Origin: Planctomycetota bacterium
GTDB taxonomy: Bacteria > Planctomycetota > Phycisphaerae > Phycisphaerales > SM1A02
NCBI GenBank assembly: GCA_003671055.1
Contig: QWPV01000029.1
Span: 1-32,757 of the forward strand
Reading direction: 5' to 3'
DNA: 32,757 nt
The position numbers and the translations under genes are program-made. Positions within the stretch are counted from its first letter, which is position 1, and each line of letters starts with the position of its first letter. Below the pieces are notes generated by a model. The model saw only the letters and a list, made by a program, of their open reading frames with translations. It was not told the origin of the DNA and searched no databases. Positions 31,777-32,757 of the stretch are shown here, one piece after another.

Positions 31777-32757
31777 ATGACACTTCCCACCTCGACCATG
31801 CTCATCACAGGCGGCGCCGGCTTCATCGGCGCCAACTTTGTCCGCGCACTTCTCGCGAAGGACCCGCACGCGAACGTGGTGGTGCTTGACTCCCTCACCT
31901 ACGCCGGAAACCTCATGAATCTCGAGGGAATCAGCACCGAGCGCTGCACATTCGTGCGAGGAGATATCCGCGACACCTCGCTCGTCTGCGGCCTCCTGCG
32001 CAAGCACGCAATCCGCTCACTGGTGCACTTCGCAGCGGAGAGTCATGTCGACCGATCCATCCTCGGTCCAGACCTCTTCATCGAAACGAACATCGTCGGC
32101 ACACACTCGCTGCTGAAGTCCGCGCGGCTGGTGTGGCTCGAAGAGCAACCCGGCGCGCACCGATTCCACCATGTTTCCACCGACGAGGTCTATGGGTCAC
32201 TTGAACTCCGAGACGCGCCCTTTACCGAGTCGAGCCCCGTGCGCCCCTCAAGTCCATACGCCGCGAGCAAGGCCGCAAGCGATCACCTCGTGCGCGCGTA
32301 TCACGAAACTTTCGGACTCGACGCAGTCATCACCAACTGCACGAACAACTACGGTCCGTATCAACTTCCAGAAAAGTTAGTTCCGCTCCTCATCGTGAAT
32401 TGCCTCCTCGGCGAACGACTGCCCGTCTACGGCGACGGACTCCACGTGCGCGACTGGCTCCATGTGGACGATCACTGCAACGCAATCCTCCTCGCACTCG
32501 ATCGCGGCGTTGCAGGCGAAACCTACAACATCGGCGGCGAAAACGAACGCACAAGTCTCGAAATCCTACGACTCGTTGTCAGTGAAATCGATCACGCCTT
32601 CGAACGCGATGCAACACTCACGCAGCGCTACCCCAACTGCCCCGCAGCAAAGGGAAAGAGCTGCGCCGAACTCGTCGCCTTCGTAAGAGACCGCCCCGGC
32701 GCCGATCGCAGATACGCCCTAGACATTACAAAGGCCCGCACCGAACTTCACTACAAC
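31777..32757 (+). CDS. rmlB: dTDP-glucose 4,6-dehydratase, 3' end cut by window edge
   Basis: RmlB (RfbB) makes dTDP-4-keto-6-deoxy-glucose for rhamnose and other surface sugars. I translated 327 codons to the window end with no stop. ITGGAGFIGANFVRALL near the start is the NAD-binding Rossmann motif. DSLTYAGNL, FAAESHVDRSI, HHVSTDEVYGSL (the catalytic Thr-Asp-Glu) and SPYAASKAASDHLV (the Tyr-x3-Lys pair) follow. NCTNNYGPYQLPEKL and VYGDGLHVRDWLHVDDH are also diagnostic. The ATG at 31777 was chosen, but MLITGG at 31798 is also possible. About 25-40 residues are expected to be missing. It diverges from dacB with 138 nt between. A degenerate GAGACT box lies 8 nt before the ATG. Confidence 0.94.
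   Translation, partial: MTLPTSTMLITGGAGFIGANFVRALLAKDPHANVVVLDSLTYAGNLMNLEGISTERCTFVRGDIRDTSLVCGLLRKHAIRSLVHFAAESHVDRSILGPDLFIETNIVGTHSLLKSARLVWLEEQPGAHRFHHVSTDEVYGSLELRDAPFTESSPVRPSSPYAASKAASDHLVRAYHETFGLDAVITNCTNNYGPYQLPEKLVPLLIVNCLLGERLPVYGDGLHVRDWLHVDDHCNAILLALDRGVAGETYNIGGENERTSLEILRLVVSEIDHAFERDATLTQRYPNCPAAKGKSCAELVAFVRDRPGADRRYALDITKARTELHYN

Noticed and set aside
1-32757. Mobile elements, CRISPR arrays, defence islands, tRNA or rRNA genes.
   Set aside because: No transposase or integrase, no regular spacer-repeat pattern, no cloverleaf or rRNA-like sequence was found, and the base composition looks uniform across the window.

Overview
The window is ordinary, gene-dense bacterial chromosome of moderately high GC with no insertion sequence, prophage, CRISPR array, tRNA or rRNA that I can see. 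Peptidoglycan genes (murB, murC, dacB), a lipopolysaccharide-type sugar gene (kdsD/kpsF) and rmlB indicate a Gram-negative-type cell with peptidoglycan. The strongest lineage clue is a short basic protein at 5815-6084. Its N-terminal half (MSIHSSL..., R-x-ER, GLPK) resembles a small basic protein family that I associate with the Planctomycetota/Verrucomicrobiota/Chlamydiota group. With the secreted thioredoxin-fold proteins and the style of the calcineurin-like phosphatase, a planctomycete (perhaps Phycisphaerae) is my best guess; this is inference, not proof.

Layout. 1-3121 (minus): nth, then murC and murB, the latter cut by the window edge. 3150-7369: a membrane protein (minus) divergent from a TIM-barrel-like protein plus acpS, then a membrane-anchored protein with a possible SPOR-like end, the small basic protein and a class I aminotransferase (plus). 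7370-10999 (minus): a small lipoprotein, a secreted metallophosphoesterase, and a thioesterase with a DUF971-type protein. 11041-15356 plus 15353-16684 form one tightly overlapping plus-strand operon: pyrF, a large solute-binding-like protein, cinA, folK and a secreted thioredoxin-like protein, closed by a perfect 12-bp terminator hairpin. 16786-21140: a second secreted thioredoxin-like protein, translationally linked to a large FAD/Fe-S oxidoreductase. 21183-21918: a response regulator and a 64-residue unknown. 21920-23868: scpA divergent from kdsD.

23840-30110 is a sulfate activation module: cysD-cysN(C) on the minus strand, a separate complete cysC diverging from cysD, a CysQ/HAL2-type phosphatase and an SLC13-type transporter with two TrkA_C domains. 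It covers uptake, APS and PAPS synthesis and PAP disposal, but no reductase is in view. The APS-kinase-like tail of CysN keeps its P-loop but has lost the other kinase motifs. The window ends with dacB (minus) and a truncated rmlB (plus).

The most striking non-coding signal is a -10-like hexamer (TACACT or a relative) placed only 5-10 nt upstream of the ATG of nearly every gene that starts a transcription unit. Those genes lack a Shine-Dalgarno sequence, whereas several operon-internal genes have one. This predicts widespread leaderless or near-leaderless transcription.
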